A DNA stretch of 64,000 nucleotides from Trebouxia sp. TZW2008. Its lineage: Eukaryota > Chlorophyta > Trebouxiophyceae > Trebouxiales > Trebouxiaceae. Below, one piece after another: positions 24,701 through 34,937 of this stretch (within the stretch, counting starts at the first letter, position 1; every line of letters begins with the position of its first letter). The stretch spans positions 1-64,000 of the forward strand of contig BDIU01000355.1 of assembly GCA_002118135.1 (NCBI GenBank), read 5' to 3'. Both the position numbers and the translations under genes were made by a program. Under the pieces are notes generated by a model. The model searched no databases. It saw nothing but the letters and a program-made list of their open reading frames with translations, and had not been told where the DNA came from.

Positions 24701-27700
24701 TAATTGTTGCAACATCCCAGTCAGCAGACCATCTGCTGCTTACACAAAGGCAGGCTGTCAAGTGATGATCAACATATCTGCTCATCCAAGAAACAGATGC
24801 CCAGACCATCATGCACCGCATCTTTGCCCTGCTCAGCGTGACAGCAGTCAGGCTCAAGCTCAATCAGCGCATGAGCACGACTCAAGTCACCCCCAACAAC
24901 TTGTGTAGGTGAGCAGAACAGGCAATGCGATGGAGCGCAGCATCGCAGAAGGTGTTCCTGCAGATGCTCTATCTGCTTGCCAGTGGGGAAAAATATCTGG
25001 CACATGTCATGCATTCAATCTGCAGTTTGCAAAGCAACGCGCAGATGACTGCAGCAGCCTGTCAAAGGAGCCTCTGCTCCTCGTTAATTAGGCTTTGTGA
25101 GAGGCCCACAGAACCCAAAACTTCTTTGCATGTTTGCACAGGCGACTAGAAGAGGCAGTACGGTGGAGCGCAGCGCTGCAACAGGCGTTGCTGCAGATGA
25201 ACTGGCCTGAAACGCTGTTGCAGTGGGGTGACTGCCAACCCTTGCAGGACCCAGACACGGGGACTCTCATATGGAGGGGGCTCAGGGTGCGCATGGGCAT
25301 GTCCTGGGGCCGTCCCTCCTACAAAAAGCCCCTCAACACAGGTACATCTTTCATGGTCATGGCATGTCCACTCTTGCGTCCTTCACCCCTGGTGAAACTC
25401 TGTCTTACTACCAGTGTCACGCATCAGCTGAAACAAGCGATGCACATGCTAGCAAGAGGTCTGTGGAACAAGCAGTCAACTTTGTAATATCACTGTATTT
25501 TTGAGTTCCGAGACCACTCACTGCCTGTGCTGGTACCCAGCAATCAAACAAATATCAGCATCTCATGTAGCCATTTCTGCAGGCCGAGCTGACTACTTTG
25601 GGAATTTGCCCAATTTGGCAGCTAGGGTCATGGCCCTAGCAGCGCCAGGGCAAGTCCTGCTGGAGGGCTTCCACGGCTTTGGCCCTGAGTTGCGGCACAA
25701 GGATGAGCTGACTGCCCTGCTGCCCCAGCAGCCCAGCAGGATACCAGGGGACCCTGATTATGAGGCTGTGGAGGTTCTGCAGCTGGGCAAGTTCCCTATC
25801 AAGGCAAGTCTTGCATGTTTGCTCACAGTCGTCTTATTGACCTGACAAGTTCAGCAGCCTAGTAGCATCCAGAGACAACACGACTATGAGGCTGTGGAGG
25901 TTCTGCAGCTGTGCAGGTTTCCCATCAAGGCAAGTCTTAGCTGTCTGCTCATTGTTCTGTTGATGATTGCTGCATGGCTGAGCAGTCCGCAGGATACATG
26001 GGATCCCGACTATGAGGCTGAGGAGGTCTTGAGGCTGAGCAAGTTCCCATTGAGGCAAGTGTCAGCTGTCTGCTCAGTGTCTTGTGTTTGACTGAGCACA
26101 TTTCCAGTCAAGAAAAGCTTCCCAACAAGGCAACTCACAGCTGACTGCCCTGCTGCCCCAGCAATCCAACAAAAACCAGCTTGACCCTGACTTTGAGGCT
26201 GTGGAGGTTCTGCAGCTGGGCAAGATCCCCATCAAAGGAAGTCTTGCCTGTTTGCTCACAATCTATTTAATAAAACCAACGCCGTCTCCTAGGTACTGTA
26301 CAACGGCTCTAGCTGTCTCTGCATTTTGCCTGTTCTCCCTCTTGCTGTTTAATCATCCACGGCAACCACAGAGACAACTCCTGTGACCTGCAGGGATTGG
26401 ATGATACCAAGCTCATCCACCAGGTGCTACCGGTGTCACTAGCCAGCCGCACCCTTGCGTTGAACAGTCACGCAGAGCGAAAGCCTGGTGATGCCTGCCT
26501 CATTGCTTTGCTGAACTGCACCTCTTGTTTCTCTGTTCTCGACGATATTGTGGTCAGACAACTGCCACGTCACCTGCAGGGACTGGATGATCCCAAGCTC
26601 TTCTTCCAGGTGCTGGCGGTTTCACTATCCAGCCGCACCTTTGAGCTGGCCAGCAATACAGAGAGGGTGCCTGGTGATGCCAGCCTCTGTCTTCAACCTG
26701 CACCTCTTGTTTCTCTGTCCTCAACAATCTAGGGGTCTGACAATGATCACGTGACCTGCAGGGACTGAATGATCCCAAGCTCATCTTCCAGGTGCTCCCA
26801 GTAACCCTGGTCAGCCGCACATTTCAGCTGGCCAGCAATGCTGAGAGGGTGCCTGGTGATGCCAGCCTCTGTCTTCAAACACCTCTGCACCTCTTGTTTT
26901 CCTGTTGTCAATAAGTTTGAGATCAAATTCTTCCTATGTGACCTGCAGGGGTTGGATGATCCCAAGCTCATCTTCCAGGTCTTGCCGGTGTCCCTGGCCA
27001 GCCGCACCTTTGAGCTGGCGAGCAACGCAGAGAGGGTCCCTGGAGATGCAAGCCTCAAGCGCCTCAAGATGGGTGCCAGCTTTGTGTCTGGTGAAGACAG
27101 CCCTGCCAGAAGCCTCATCATTGCTGCCAGAGCCAACAGCAAACGCCTTACATGTAAGCTATATGCCATGACTTTCTACACAATTAATGTATGCACAGAT
27201 TGTGCTGTTGGCTGCACGTGCTGAGTAATGCATGTTGGATTCATGTCTGGGGAAACAGCCCCGCCAGAAGTCTCTTCTTTGCTACAAAAGCCGACCGCAA
27301 ATGTCTCACACGTAAGCTGCAAGCTTGCATGCAGGACACGTCAGCACGTTTGATGTTGTCTGCAAACATATTGATGCATGCTGGGGATGTTGAAAGGAGA
27401 GTGATGGCTGGTGGCTTTGTGTCTGGCGAAGAAAGCCCTGCTAGGCAGCGCATCATTGCTGCCAGAGCCCAAAGCAAATGCCTCATCCGCTGTGCTTGAA
27501 CATTGCATATTGTGTCTGTATGTGTGATTTTGTCTGCATTCAAGTTGGGGCACATCATAATAGCCTCAAGCGCATGAAAACGGGCGCCAGCTTTGTGTCT
27601 GTCTTCAACAGACACATTGCTGCCAGAGCAACAGTAAGCACCTGACATTCAACTGCCATGCTTCCAGACATTTCGCAGTGGAAGTTGCCTGCATATCAGC

Positions 27701-30454
27701 ATCTTGTTTCATGTTTTGGGGATGCTGGCTGCAAGTGCAAACAGGTGGTGGCTTTGCACATGGTGAAGACAGCTCTCACATGTTTCGCATCATTGCTGCC
27801 AGGGCTAAGAGCAGGCGCTTTGCATGTAAGCTCAATGGTTTCAGGGTGCATAGGGTGGTTTTCTGCATATAACTGTTCCAGAATGTCTGTTGGGTGTGCT
27901 CCATGCCATGTCCAACGACAGTGAAGTGTTTGAGCTGACATCATGTTTTGTGTTGTGCAGCATTGTTTGGGATGATATCACGGTCCAGCAGCAAGGAGAC
28001 CAAGCCATCTGGTGGCAGTGACCCCCATGTGGGTCGGGTGGGGTCCACCATCATTCTGCCCTCACCCAGAGAGCTGGAACTCGTCAGGTCAGTCCCTGCT
28101 ATTGCATCTGTGCCACCCTTCACTACACGCCATCTTGCATGTGTCCTGGCCGCAATTGCAGCAGCGTGTCCTTGCTGTGGCTGCAAGGCGTGCAAAATCA
28201 AGCCTATGCTGCAGAGAATTGCATGAGATGTTGCATGTGCGCTGCCCGCACTTTCTGCAGTATCACTTGTACACTGACTACAATGCATGCAAAAGCAAGC
28301 CTAAGGTGCTCACAACTGCGCGCAAAAAACCCATGTGTGCTGACAAATCTGTGCACTATCAGCAACTGCTATGCTGGTCGAAGGTAAGACTCTGCTTCTG
28401 TAGAAATCAGAACAGTCAGCTGGTGTGAGGGGCTGCATCTCCACCTTCTTCAGGGCCTCAGCCACTCCCCCAGGATCCAGGGGGGCAACTGATATGAATA
28501 TCGGTGATGACAAAGCTGACTTTTGGTGGAGATCATTCGCTTGCGTCAGCTGAGATCTTTGTTTGCAGGAGTCACAACAGTCAGCTGGTGCCAGGTGCTG
28601 CAGCACCTGTGCAGGCCTATGCTCCCTCCCCCCTGGGGTCCATGGGGGATCTAGCCCAGGCCGTCATCAACAGGGTGAGGGGTCTCAGAACAAGCCAGGA
28701 CCGGGATAGCCCTAGGGCAGGGGCTGGGAAACGCACCCTGTCCCTGCTGTCCAGAGGGGCTTTTGGGCGGGACAGCTGCCCGGCTACCCCCATGGCAGGA
28801 GAGGGGTCAGGCCAAGACCCGTCCTCTTCACTGGGTATGTTTATTCAATCCATTTGTGATGATAAGTTGAGGAAAACCAAAGAAAATGATGGGTCTTTGT
28901 CGTTGGGTGTCCTCCTGCAAGCATATGTGATTGAAAGAACCTGAATTGTGACTACGCAAACACCAGAAGGTTGTTTGTGTCCTGCAGCGCCAGTTTATGG
29001 GAGTGTTGATTACAGAATAGAAATGATGCACAACATGAACTAGTCATCTCACTTAAAGTCACTGCCAAGGTCTCAGCCTTGAGTTGTGTCATGTGATGCA
29101 GAAGCCTACCCCCACTTGAGCAGGGGTGTCCCCCCACCAGTCAAGGTGCCTGGGTCCAGGCTGAAGAAGCAGAGGAGCGCCTCCGAGGGAGAAGACTCAC
29201 CTGACAGCCGCAATGCCTCAGGTTTGCCACCTGTCCAGTCACAGCAAATGCTGCTTAGGACGACACTGGGTGTGATGACAACCTCGACATGTTGACCAGA
29301 ACTGTGGAAAGAGGCTTTGCTCCACTTGACAATGCACTGACTGTGATGCACTGGCTGCAGTGTAAGTATGGCCTTTTGTTTGTCGTCTGTGTGTCTTCTT
29401 CTGTCTGTCTTCCAACACATGCATAATCACCATCTGCATCACCATTTCCAGCAGAACATGGCTTGAGGTGTAGTGTGTTGTGGTTTGCCGTCTGTGAGCA
29501 GTACCATTGCCTTGCAGGGTCTGAGTTTCAGGAGGGTGGGGACAAGGAGGGGTCTACAGGCTCCCCCCGGCTTCAGCACTCACACTCAGACATGTCTCCT
29601 CACCACTCGCTGGACTCAGCCTCTATGTCTCCAGTCTATGCCAGCTACCTGCTAGCGCAACAGGTTGATGTAGCTCTCCTTGCTTCATCTCACAGACCCA
29701 AGTCCTCAAACCTGACCCAATGTTTTCCTTGGTCTCACCAGGGGCTTATCGCAAACATTGGCAAGCTCCATTGCAAGATGCTGGCATACAATGCATTGGC
29801 AAGCTACACTACAAGATGCTGGCATACAATGGGAAACTGTCTACTTCCAAATCAATCATGCTCAACAACAAGTATCCTGCCAGCGTGTTGCGTAGCAGGT
29901 GACCAAACTGCCATGCCTGCATCATAAAGGCTGACAACTGCATGTTGTGCATTGCAGGTGCCACGAGTACCGTCTCGGCATCACAAGGCAATGACAATGG
30001 GGCATCTAGACTGGCCCCGAGGTCAGAGCAGGGGGGGCGAGGGCGCTGGGGGCCGCAGGGGGGACTGGGGTGGGGTCACACAGCCGCTGCAGATTACTAC
30101 ACAGGAGCCAGCAGGGGCTGACGCAATGCAGAGAAGGCTCAGGGTAGATGTTCATTCTCCGGTGAGTTGCCGAATGCGCAGCAAACTGACATTCAATGAC
30201 TGATCACCATTGACATCACATGCTTGATGATGCATTTCATCAGCAAGCAGTTCACGGTTGATCATTGTCACATGATTCATCATGTTATTAGCGTAGCAAT
30301 TTTTTGTCTTGTGCAAGCTGTTACAACTTGGTTAGCATTGCCTTGTGTTGAGGGGGACCGCTCCCAAGGGTCCCCGGCGTCATCTTTGTCTGGAGACCAT
30401 GAGGACCTGCTGGATGGGGCTTGCAATTCAAAGCCAACGTCCACTGTTCAATGA
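9736..30454 (+). CDS. LRR receptor-like adenylyl cyclase with three class III cyclase domains
   Basis: Twenty-five exons join in phase to 5091 bases (1696 residues): 9736-10137, 10640-11037, 11595-11940, 12311-12417, 13263-13691, 13797-13835, 15100-15328, 17360-17536, 17917-18005, 18758-18971, 19410-19529, 19938-20138, 20578-20774, 21301-21475, 22368-22550, 24061-24254, 25142-25341, 25583-25803, 26949-27153, 27961-28087, 28569-28834, 29102-29221, 29518-29663, 29958-30161, 30353-30454. Order: signal peptide (MVQRSKLWGQAFLCILLSAW); LRRNT_2-like cap (SPEDKAALLAFKAAI); LRRs with SNQLTGTLP repeats; Ig/FN3-like region (DPESGVATYSYQIF); membrane helix near residues 535-557 followed by RRR; coiled-coil segment; three cyclase-homology domains; basic Ser-rich tail. 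Domain 1 keeps metal Asp (about D626, D669); domain 3 keeps K1155, D1237, N1244, R1248. It should convert ATP to cAMP under the plasma membrane in response to an extracellular cue. Two introns use GC donors. The 39-base exon 6 has a weak acceptor. Several introns carry copies of exon edges, so some exon choices (exons 7, 15, 16, 19) could be alternatives. Confidence 0.85.
10537..10560 (+). repeat. Decayed copy of LRR exon 2 start
   Basis: In intron 1, CTTTAG followed by GGGAACACGCCCATC echoes the true exon start at 10640 (CCAG followed by GGGAACATACCAAGC). It encodes GNTPI and then stops. Confidence 0.55.
11085..11150 (+). repeat. Copy of cyclase exon 2 end and donor
   Basis: The exon-2 end AGCTGTGG|GTCAGTCAGCTC at 11030-11050 recurs about 90 bases downstream with the same GTCAGT donor and the following TATGCATA intron sequence, so a unit of about 90 bases spanning the 5' splice site has been tandemly duplicated. 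Confidence 0.65.
14060..15192 (+). repeat. Array of ~8 copies of the coiled-coil exon
   Basis: Eight imperfect copies of a unit that starts GCTGTGCATGCTTTGCACAG (acceptor) and runs into LVRRQEETRAQ-GQMKQLKGL coding. Copies begin near 14085, 14220, 14362, 14545, 14664, 14799, 14932 and 15100. Only the last opens uninterrupted into the rest of exon 7. The earlier ones vary from nearly intact (14220-14316, 14932-15040) to badly decayed (14545). They could be cryptic alternative exons or debris. Confidence 0.8.
15430..15603. mobile_element. MITE copy 3
   Basis: A 174-bp element flanked by TA (15428-15429, 15604-15605). Ends CAGTAAACTCTCTTTGTAAG and TTGCAAAGAGAGTTTTACTG are near-perfect terminal inverted repeats, the best preserved of the family here. 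It sits in cyclase intron 7 and contains no transposase frame. Confidence 0.82.
15682..15716 (+). repeat. Copy of cyclase exon 7 end and donor
   Basis: CTTCAAGACGTGCATGACACG|GTGAGTCC repeats the true exon end TTCAAGACATCCACGACACG|GTAAGT (to 15328). It lies beyond the MITE at 15430-15603. Confidence 0.65.
16479..16633. mobile_element. MITE copy 4
   Basis: A 155-bp element flanked by TA (16477-16478, 16634-16635). Ends CAGTAGCTTCTCTTTGTAAC and CTTACAAAGAGAAGTTTTTG are inverted repeats. It lies in cyclase intron 7. As with copy 2, the base before the TA is G, so a GTACAG donor-like hexamer exists at the insertion edge. Confidence 0.75.
16845..17330 (+). repeat. Three partial copies of cyclase exon 8
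   Basis: Copies of the LLHEGIAKFNGYEI-EGDSF exon start occur at about 16852-16905 (LLHRGIALYSTG), 17063-17172 (FANFSGYEISTEGDSF, metal Asp retained) and 17215-17318 (ELLHEGIAKFNG with a one-codon loss and frame break). The true exon begins at 17360. Confidence 0.78.
18163..18720 (+). repeat. Copies of cyclase exons 9 and 10
   Basis: 18163-18203 repeats the end of exon 9 (CATTGGGCTGTGGAAGGCAC through CCAACAG|GT). 18588-18716 repeats the start of exon 10 (GATGCAG acceptor, CACAAAGCACAGGG, CAGGTGCTGTTGAGCAATGA) with several frame breaks. Confidence 0.72.
19938..21475 (+). other. Cyclase-homology domain 2 (degenerate)
   Basis: Exons 12-14 keep the fold signature (LLTFVAVRLFLP, FRGPRVAMAVHE, FARRLSKVIHGGQVVLSE). 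The first metal Asp is absent in TFVAVRL, and the second aligns to Arg in DEGRCMLTF. The Lys, Asp and Asn catalytic positions are also changed; only one Arg remains. It is probably a structural or regulatory pseudo-cyclase domain. Exon 14 ends at a GC donor (CAG|GCAAGT). Confidence 0.7.
20425..21610 (+). repeat. Copies of cyclase exon 13 and 14 edges
   Basis: 20425-20470 copies the exon-13 start (CACCTTTGGCAAGACAGTGA). 20850-20908 and 20985-21057 copy its end (CATGAGACTGATGACTGTGA|GTAAGC and CATGAAACTGATGATTATGA|GTCAGC). 21536-21610 copies the exon-14 end (SIQDQAPGQS). Copies of the exon start lie upstream and copies of the end lie downstream. Confidence 0.72.
21850..22945 (+). repeat. Copies flanking cyclase exon 15
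   Basis: Exon 15 (22368-22550, IISLGSHSIDADFEQAVLLMEVM...) is preceded by copies at about 21855-21935, 21947-22080 and 22159-22304. The last of these is an intact open frame (DFEQAVLLIEVMPSLLAQ) that lacks a GT donor. It is followed by copies of its end at 22672-22772 and 22843-22940, each with a good donor (AAG|GTAAGT, AAG|GTAGGT) but an in-frame stop. Confidence 0.8.
23270..24466 (+). repeat. Copies flanking cyclase exon 16
   Basis: Exon 16 (24061-24254) is echoed upstream at about 23270-23340, 23405-23450, 23500-23645 (acceptor TTCAG, VAKPKKVKDAEQASSPVSDD), 23706-23775 and 23846-23960. It is echoed downstream at 24365-24466, where KYAGYECKEPEPGKF-type coding ends in the same AG|GTATG donor. 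The 23500 copy is open for about 55 codons. Confidence 0.8.
24905..25000 (+). repeat. Decayed copy of cyclase exon 17 start
   Basis: GGCAATGCGATGGAGCGCAG and the following CAGATGCTCTATCTGCTTGCCAGTGGGG parallel exon 17 (CGGTGGAGCGCAGCGCTGCA ... TTGCAGTGGGG). It has frame breaks. Confidence 0.6.
25875..26240 (+). repeat. Three copies of cyclase exon 18 end with GC donors
   Basis: The exon end DYEAVEVLQLGKFPIK|GCAAGT (to 25803) recurs at 25878-25935 (CCCATCAAG|GCAAGTC), 26005-26057 (CCATTGAG|GCAAGTG) and 26128-26240 (CCCCATCAAAGGAAGTC). The non-canonical GC donor is copied with the exon sequence in the first two. Confidence 0.82.
26397..27835 (+). repeat. Copies flanking cyclase exon 19
   Basis: Upstream copies of the exon start follow CCTGCAG acceptors at about 26395, 26580 and 26762 (GLDDPKLFFQVLAVSLSSRT and variants), each ending near GDASL. 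Downstream copies of the exon end occur at about 27236-27316, 27400-27498, 27562-27635 and 27745-27832 (FVSGEESPARQRIIAARA and variants). Two keep the GTAAGC donor. The true exon is 26949-27153. Confidence 0.82.
28400..28490 (+). repeat. Copy of cyclase exon 21 start
   Basis: CAGAACAGTCAGCTGGTG with a following CCAGGATCCAGGGG parallels exon 21 (CACAACAGTCAGCTGGTGCC). It contains an early stop. Confidence 0.6.
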
Positions 30455-31717
30455 AGTGAAAACGCTTGATTCCTGCGCTCTGATAGCCTATCATTGAAAC
30501 AAACAGTAAGGAGCACTACTGATCAATTGTCATGGCACATTGGTGCTGTCAATGTTCACAGCGCAAATGTTATGCCATCTCTGTAGTGCATCAGAATTAG
30601 ATTGCTTCCACAGCATTGCTCTACAAGGTCTACTTGTCAGTTCTCTACAAGGTCTTGAACAGATGCACACAGTCACAGTTGCTAGCCAGCTAAGAGATAG
30701 CCAAGGCTTTTGTTCATTCACTGATTTGACATGCATGCTAGACAGGCTCAGCAGGCCTAGATAGGTACGTCCTAAAGCAGTGACTTGTTTTCCATTAGTA
30801 TTGGGATGAGGCTGTAGGGCATGGCTACTTCTACAGTAGAGCGCATGCCTTGGAAGAGCAGGCTCAGATACCCACACATGCTTAGGATACAGTCATGTCA
30901 ATTTGGTCAACTCATACGCGGGTAGTGGCTTGCAGCTCAGCAGTTGACTTAGGCTGTGGGCGGCTTATGACTTGAATTGAGAATAGAGCTTGTGGCCTGC
31001 AGTAATTTCTATCATGCATTGCTGCTGGCAACTCCAGCATTGCGTGGTAGTCATTGCTGCAAAATTGTCATTTCATGCTATATTCAGGTCATCATCGCCC
31101 GTAGCAGAATGTGTGCACACCACCTGATGGACTGACTTGCAGGTGAGCAAAATCTAGGTTGGAGCACGTGAGCTTGCGTGACACGCACACACATTGGGCC
31201 AAGGCCTAGTCTGTTGCATTGCTTCCTGCCTGGTCCTGACGTTCAACTGCATGCTGACTGGTAACTTTGCACCATTACACGATTGAAGTAGTACCACCAG
31301 AGATTTGACAATCAGTGAACAGGTCAACATGCATACAAGCAGCAGCCAGCAACTCAGGCTCAGATGAGACAACACGCTTTACACCTCGGAGCGACACCTG
31401 CTTGCATCAGCTGTCAGTCTGGCTCAGATCTGGCCACATCAAATAACTGCTACCGTTCAGGTGACACCAATAGTACTCGCTGAAAGCTTCGCAAACTGTG
31501 TGCAGGCGGTTGCGAGAGACTCAGCAGATGACTCAAGCTAAGATGTGGCTACCCCGAGAACAGAGCACGGCCTAGGTGACACGATGTTTCAAAGTCTGCA
31601 AAAGTGAAAGCGACCACAAGTACTTTCAAACTGGAAAACAACATGCAAGGCATCTAGGGTCTACTGAACCATAAGCAGTAGATGAGGTGATCATTGGTTG
31701 CTGAATGAAAAAGTGAC
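30455..31717. other. Intergenic region after the cyclase gene
   Basis: No supported coding exon. 30732-30782 (ATGCTAGACAGGCTCAGCAG) matches a segment inside the next gene's intron (about 32947-32995). 31325-31360 and 31500-31560 are decayed copies of the start of the next gene's first exon (ACTCAGCAGATGACTCAAGC). The downstream gene might therefore be longer at its 5' end than I modelled, or be part of the cyclase tail. Confidence 0.45.
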
Positions 31718-33808
31718 ATGCAGGCAGCCGCCAGCGACTCAGCAGATGACTCAGGCTCAGATGTGGCCACACCCAATACAGTGTACGCCCAGGAAGTAGC
31801 GCAGCTGTTTGTATCGGGACGGCGCAATCAAACGCGCGACACCAGCCGGTTTGGCAGCCTGGAGGGATCGCGTACAATGTCCAGCCGGGCTCTACATGCG
31901 CTCCATGGACCCACCCCTAGCCTCCCCTCAAACGAAAGCATAGGTGCAAATAGTATCCAGTTTCTGGCCCTTTCCCCTGATTTTTGCCATCTTTCATTTC
32001 TGGTCAAAGATCATGTCGGAACCTGGAAGGGTGACATACCCTTAGCAGTCAGGCCCTGCACGCTCTTTATGGGCCAATTCCTCTCTACTCAAGCGAAAGC
32101 ATAGGTGAGGCTGCTGCTTTGTTCTGAATGACATTTCCCCTTGCTCTGCTTTTCCGAAAGTCTATCCTGGACACAGTCTATTTGCGCAACTCCAGCCACT
32201 TTGGAAGCCTGGAGGGATCGCGCACTTTGTCCAGCCATGCCCTACATGGGCCCAAACCCAGATTCCCTTAGAGCAAAAGCACAGCTTTGCTCGGTGGTGT
32301 AGTTTTTGTATACTTCTCCTTGCTCTGCTTTTCTGAACATGTCACATGGCATTGGTTCAGTTGCGCGACACCAGCCAATTTTACAGCCTGGGGGGAAATC
32401 ACGCAGCATGTCCCGTGGGGCCCTGCACGCTGTTTGTGTACGCACCCCTAGTCTCCTCTCCAGCAAAAGCATAGGCGCGGCAGATGTTCTGCTTTTATCC
32501 CTTGTCTTCTGACAGTGACATGGTCTCAGTGCAAGTCTGCCTTGACGCAAAAGCACAGCAGTCATCCATCAAATTGTAAATTCGGTGGCTGCAGGGCCTC
32601 ACCATACATTGAGCTTGCCTCCAGACCTGATGGGCGTTCCTGGAGGCCCTGCCCCTCAAAGCCGCCCTGGCCCCCTTCAGCAGCGCCATGCTCGGCTGCA
32701 GCAGCCCCTGGTAGCCACTCAGTCAGTGCCCGCCAGCAGTAGACTGCAGGCTGTTAGTCAGAGCCCACTTTTTGACCCTACCAGGCTCACAGTGAGCAAT
32801 TTGGGAGCTCAAGATCAGCAGCAGCAGCAGCAGTCACAGATCTCAGGCTTTCTGAACAGTGATCGCTTGGCTGGCTCGCAAGCTCTACGGCGGTTCTCAC
32901 ATGTAAGGCCAGAGCATGCTGTGCTCTGTGATCACTCATTTCTTTCATTCATGCTAGACAGGTTCAGCAGACCCAGCTATGTACGTACTGAATCGTGCTG
33001 TTATGCAAAGCAGCAGAAGGCTTGTCATGGCTCAGCAAATTTGCTCACCATTGCTGACTCCTTGAGTCATGCACAACAAATGAGCAAGCAAGCACATGCT
33101 GTGGAGTATCCTTTGAAGCCAACTTTTCAAGCATGCTAAGCGATTCTCAGGTGGTTGCTGGAGCGCAAATTCATAACTCGCATGGACAAGAAGTCTACTG
33201 CAAACATGCTGCCTTGGTGTGTGTACTGGAATTTCTCGTGGATGCATGGCAGGTTGTTGCTTTGAAGGCGGCAATTCCGGGCTGCCTCTTTAGACAGAGG
33301 CTCCCGCTATGACGCCTAACAGCGTAGACTTTTCTTTTCTTTTCATGGCAGTTTCATACTGAAGGTCACTAGGGCATGAAAGTAAATGTGACACCTATCG
33401 TCATGCATTTGCCACGCATTTCCTCAATCTGCATAGTTGTTACAGTTGCTGCCTTTGAGGCTGCTGCATGTTTTGTGTGGCTGTCTGTTGATAATGATAA
33501 TATCAACAAAACCTAGTACACATTACAGTACTTGTCTTAAGGGGTGTGTTGTTATGTATCTGATCAAATCTTTGGTTATGCAGAGGAGAACAGCTTCTGT
33601 AGAGAGCGCCGGGGGTCAGTCAGCTTATGGAGATTTGTACCCAGAAACATCTGAGTCCAGTTGGGTCTCTGAAGCTGGCAGCTTTTCTCGGCATGGTGGC
33701 TTCAATGCTTCAAACTTGGCTGTACATTTTGAAGGCGATGAGATTGTCGAAATTTCTGACATATCAACAGGCGTGATGGACTCAGATCACCATATAGAGC
33801 AAGTCTAG
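31718..33808 (+). CDS. Ser/Gln-rich low-complexity protein of unknown function
   Basis: Three exons close in phase: 31718-31943, 32595-32902, 33584-33808 (252 residues). The first encodes MQAAASDSADDSGSDVATP and ends at a good donor (ATAG|GTGCAA). The second is Pro/Gln-rich with a (CAG)n tract at about 32816-32832. The third begins RRTASVESAGGQSAYGDLYP and ends acidic (HFEGDEIVEISDISTG). No domain is recognisable; it looks intrinsically disordered with possible phosphorylation sites (RRTAS). The start codon is uncertain because copies of the exon start with an upstream CAG suggest an acceptor could precede it. Confidence 0.55.
31950..32480 (+). repeat. Copies of the preceding exon end in intron 1
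   Basis: The exon end (SRALHALHGPTPSLPSNESIG) is echoed at about 32050-32104 (CCCTGCACGCTCTTTATGGG ... GCATAG|GTGAGG), 32170-32285 (GGAAGCCTGGAGGGATCGCG) and 32345-32475 (AGCAAAAGCATAG|GCGCGG). Confidence 0.7.
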
Positions 33809-34937
33809 GCAGTGCAAGTATGTCAGTTTTTGGTCGTATGACTATTCCGCTAGTGAAACAGCCCTGAGAAGTGAATCACACAAAACATCAACAAGTTCAT
33901 TGCAGCCTGTGATCAATGAGATGAATGCAATCAGGTACATATAAGTCTTTACAAGTCTCTGAGGGCTCATAGCATCTTTGCACATGTTCAGTATTGGGCG
34001 TCAGGAGAGCTGTTTTATTTATGGGCCACCTCCAACACGACGCCCCAGTAATGATGCTGCCAGTGGTTCTCGTCTATGCATATGTACTGAAGGCATTCGA
34101 CAGCTGTTGCATTAGTCAAATGTTAACTTTGGTCTTGCGTAGCATGTGACGTGCAATGATGATGGGGTGTGACAGCTTAACGTGTTGCGCTGCAGATAAC
34201 ACATTGAGGCAAAGCCATTGCAGGCTTGCAGTTGCCAGCTTCTGACTTTTACATGCTGCTTTGGCTGAAACTTTTCACATAATGAAAGATTGGTGCAGCA
34301 AGCACAGTGCTGCAAGAAAGAGTGAGCACAGCCAACAAATTGGTTGCAGGGCCATGCAGTCAACAGCAATCTACGTGCCTTCAGACCAGTTTTCCTTACT
34401 GTTTTCTGTGACACACCTCATAAGAGCACTGGACAAACATGAGTTCAGAAAGCCACAAATCCGGCTTGATGTCTGTTGCAACGACAGCCACAACATGCTG
34501 CAAGCCCAAGCATGCCACAAGCCAAGTCAATCAGCATCAGCAGCATTGCCAGCGCTGTTAGCAAGACACTCTGTGTAAACGAGCTGTTGTCAAAACAATG
34601 CCATCTAGATGGCATTGAAAAGCGTTTGCAAACATGCTGTGCTAGCTGTATATTGGCTGTTAGCAGCAATCAGCGCTGCCCCTGGCCAAATGGCTGAGCT
34701 GCATATTGCATATTCTTTGTGCATGAAGCCAGCATGGTCACAGCGATGTTCGCAGCTGCAGCAGGAATGCTAGCCTGGGTTCCTGTGCAGCAGGATGCTG
34801 TGCCTAGCCTATTCCTCTGCATCACCCTGCATGAGCTTCACATTGTCAGAGCAGCTTAATGACAGCACATTGCAGGCTAGACATAGAGCAAGGCAGTGAT
34901 GGCCGGGTAGATTGCTGTGCGAGACGGCAGTGACTGA
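33809..34937. other. Region between convergent genes
   Basis: No coding exon is supported. It should hold the 3' UTRs of the plus-strand gene ending at 33808 and the minus-strand gene ending at 34938. No clear repeat or TGTAA motif in the expected orientation was found. Confidence 0.4.

Larger units (their letters stand above)
22520..27050 (+). other. Cyclase-homology domain 3 (C2-like)
   Basis: Exons 15-19 encode MAIVFVKVAKP (no metal Asp), GYECKEPEPGKFTLSF (adenine-type Lys, second metal Asp lost), WRGLRVRMGMSWG, GRADYFGNLPNLAARVM (Asp, Asn, Arg spaced 7 and 4) and a closing strand ending GLDDPKLIFQVLP. K-to-D spacing is 82 residues. In the rat type II C2 numbering I recall for the family (K938, D1018, N1025, R1029) it is 80, 7 and 4. 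This half can supply substrate selection and transition-state residues but not metals. Confidence 0.8.
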
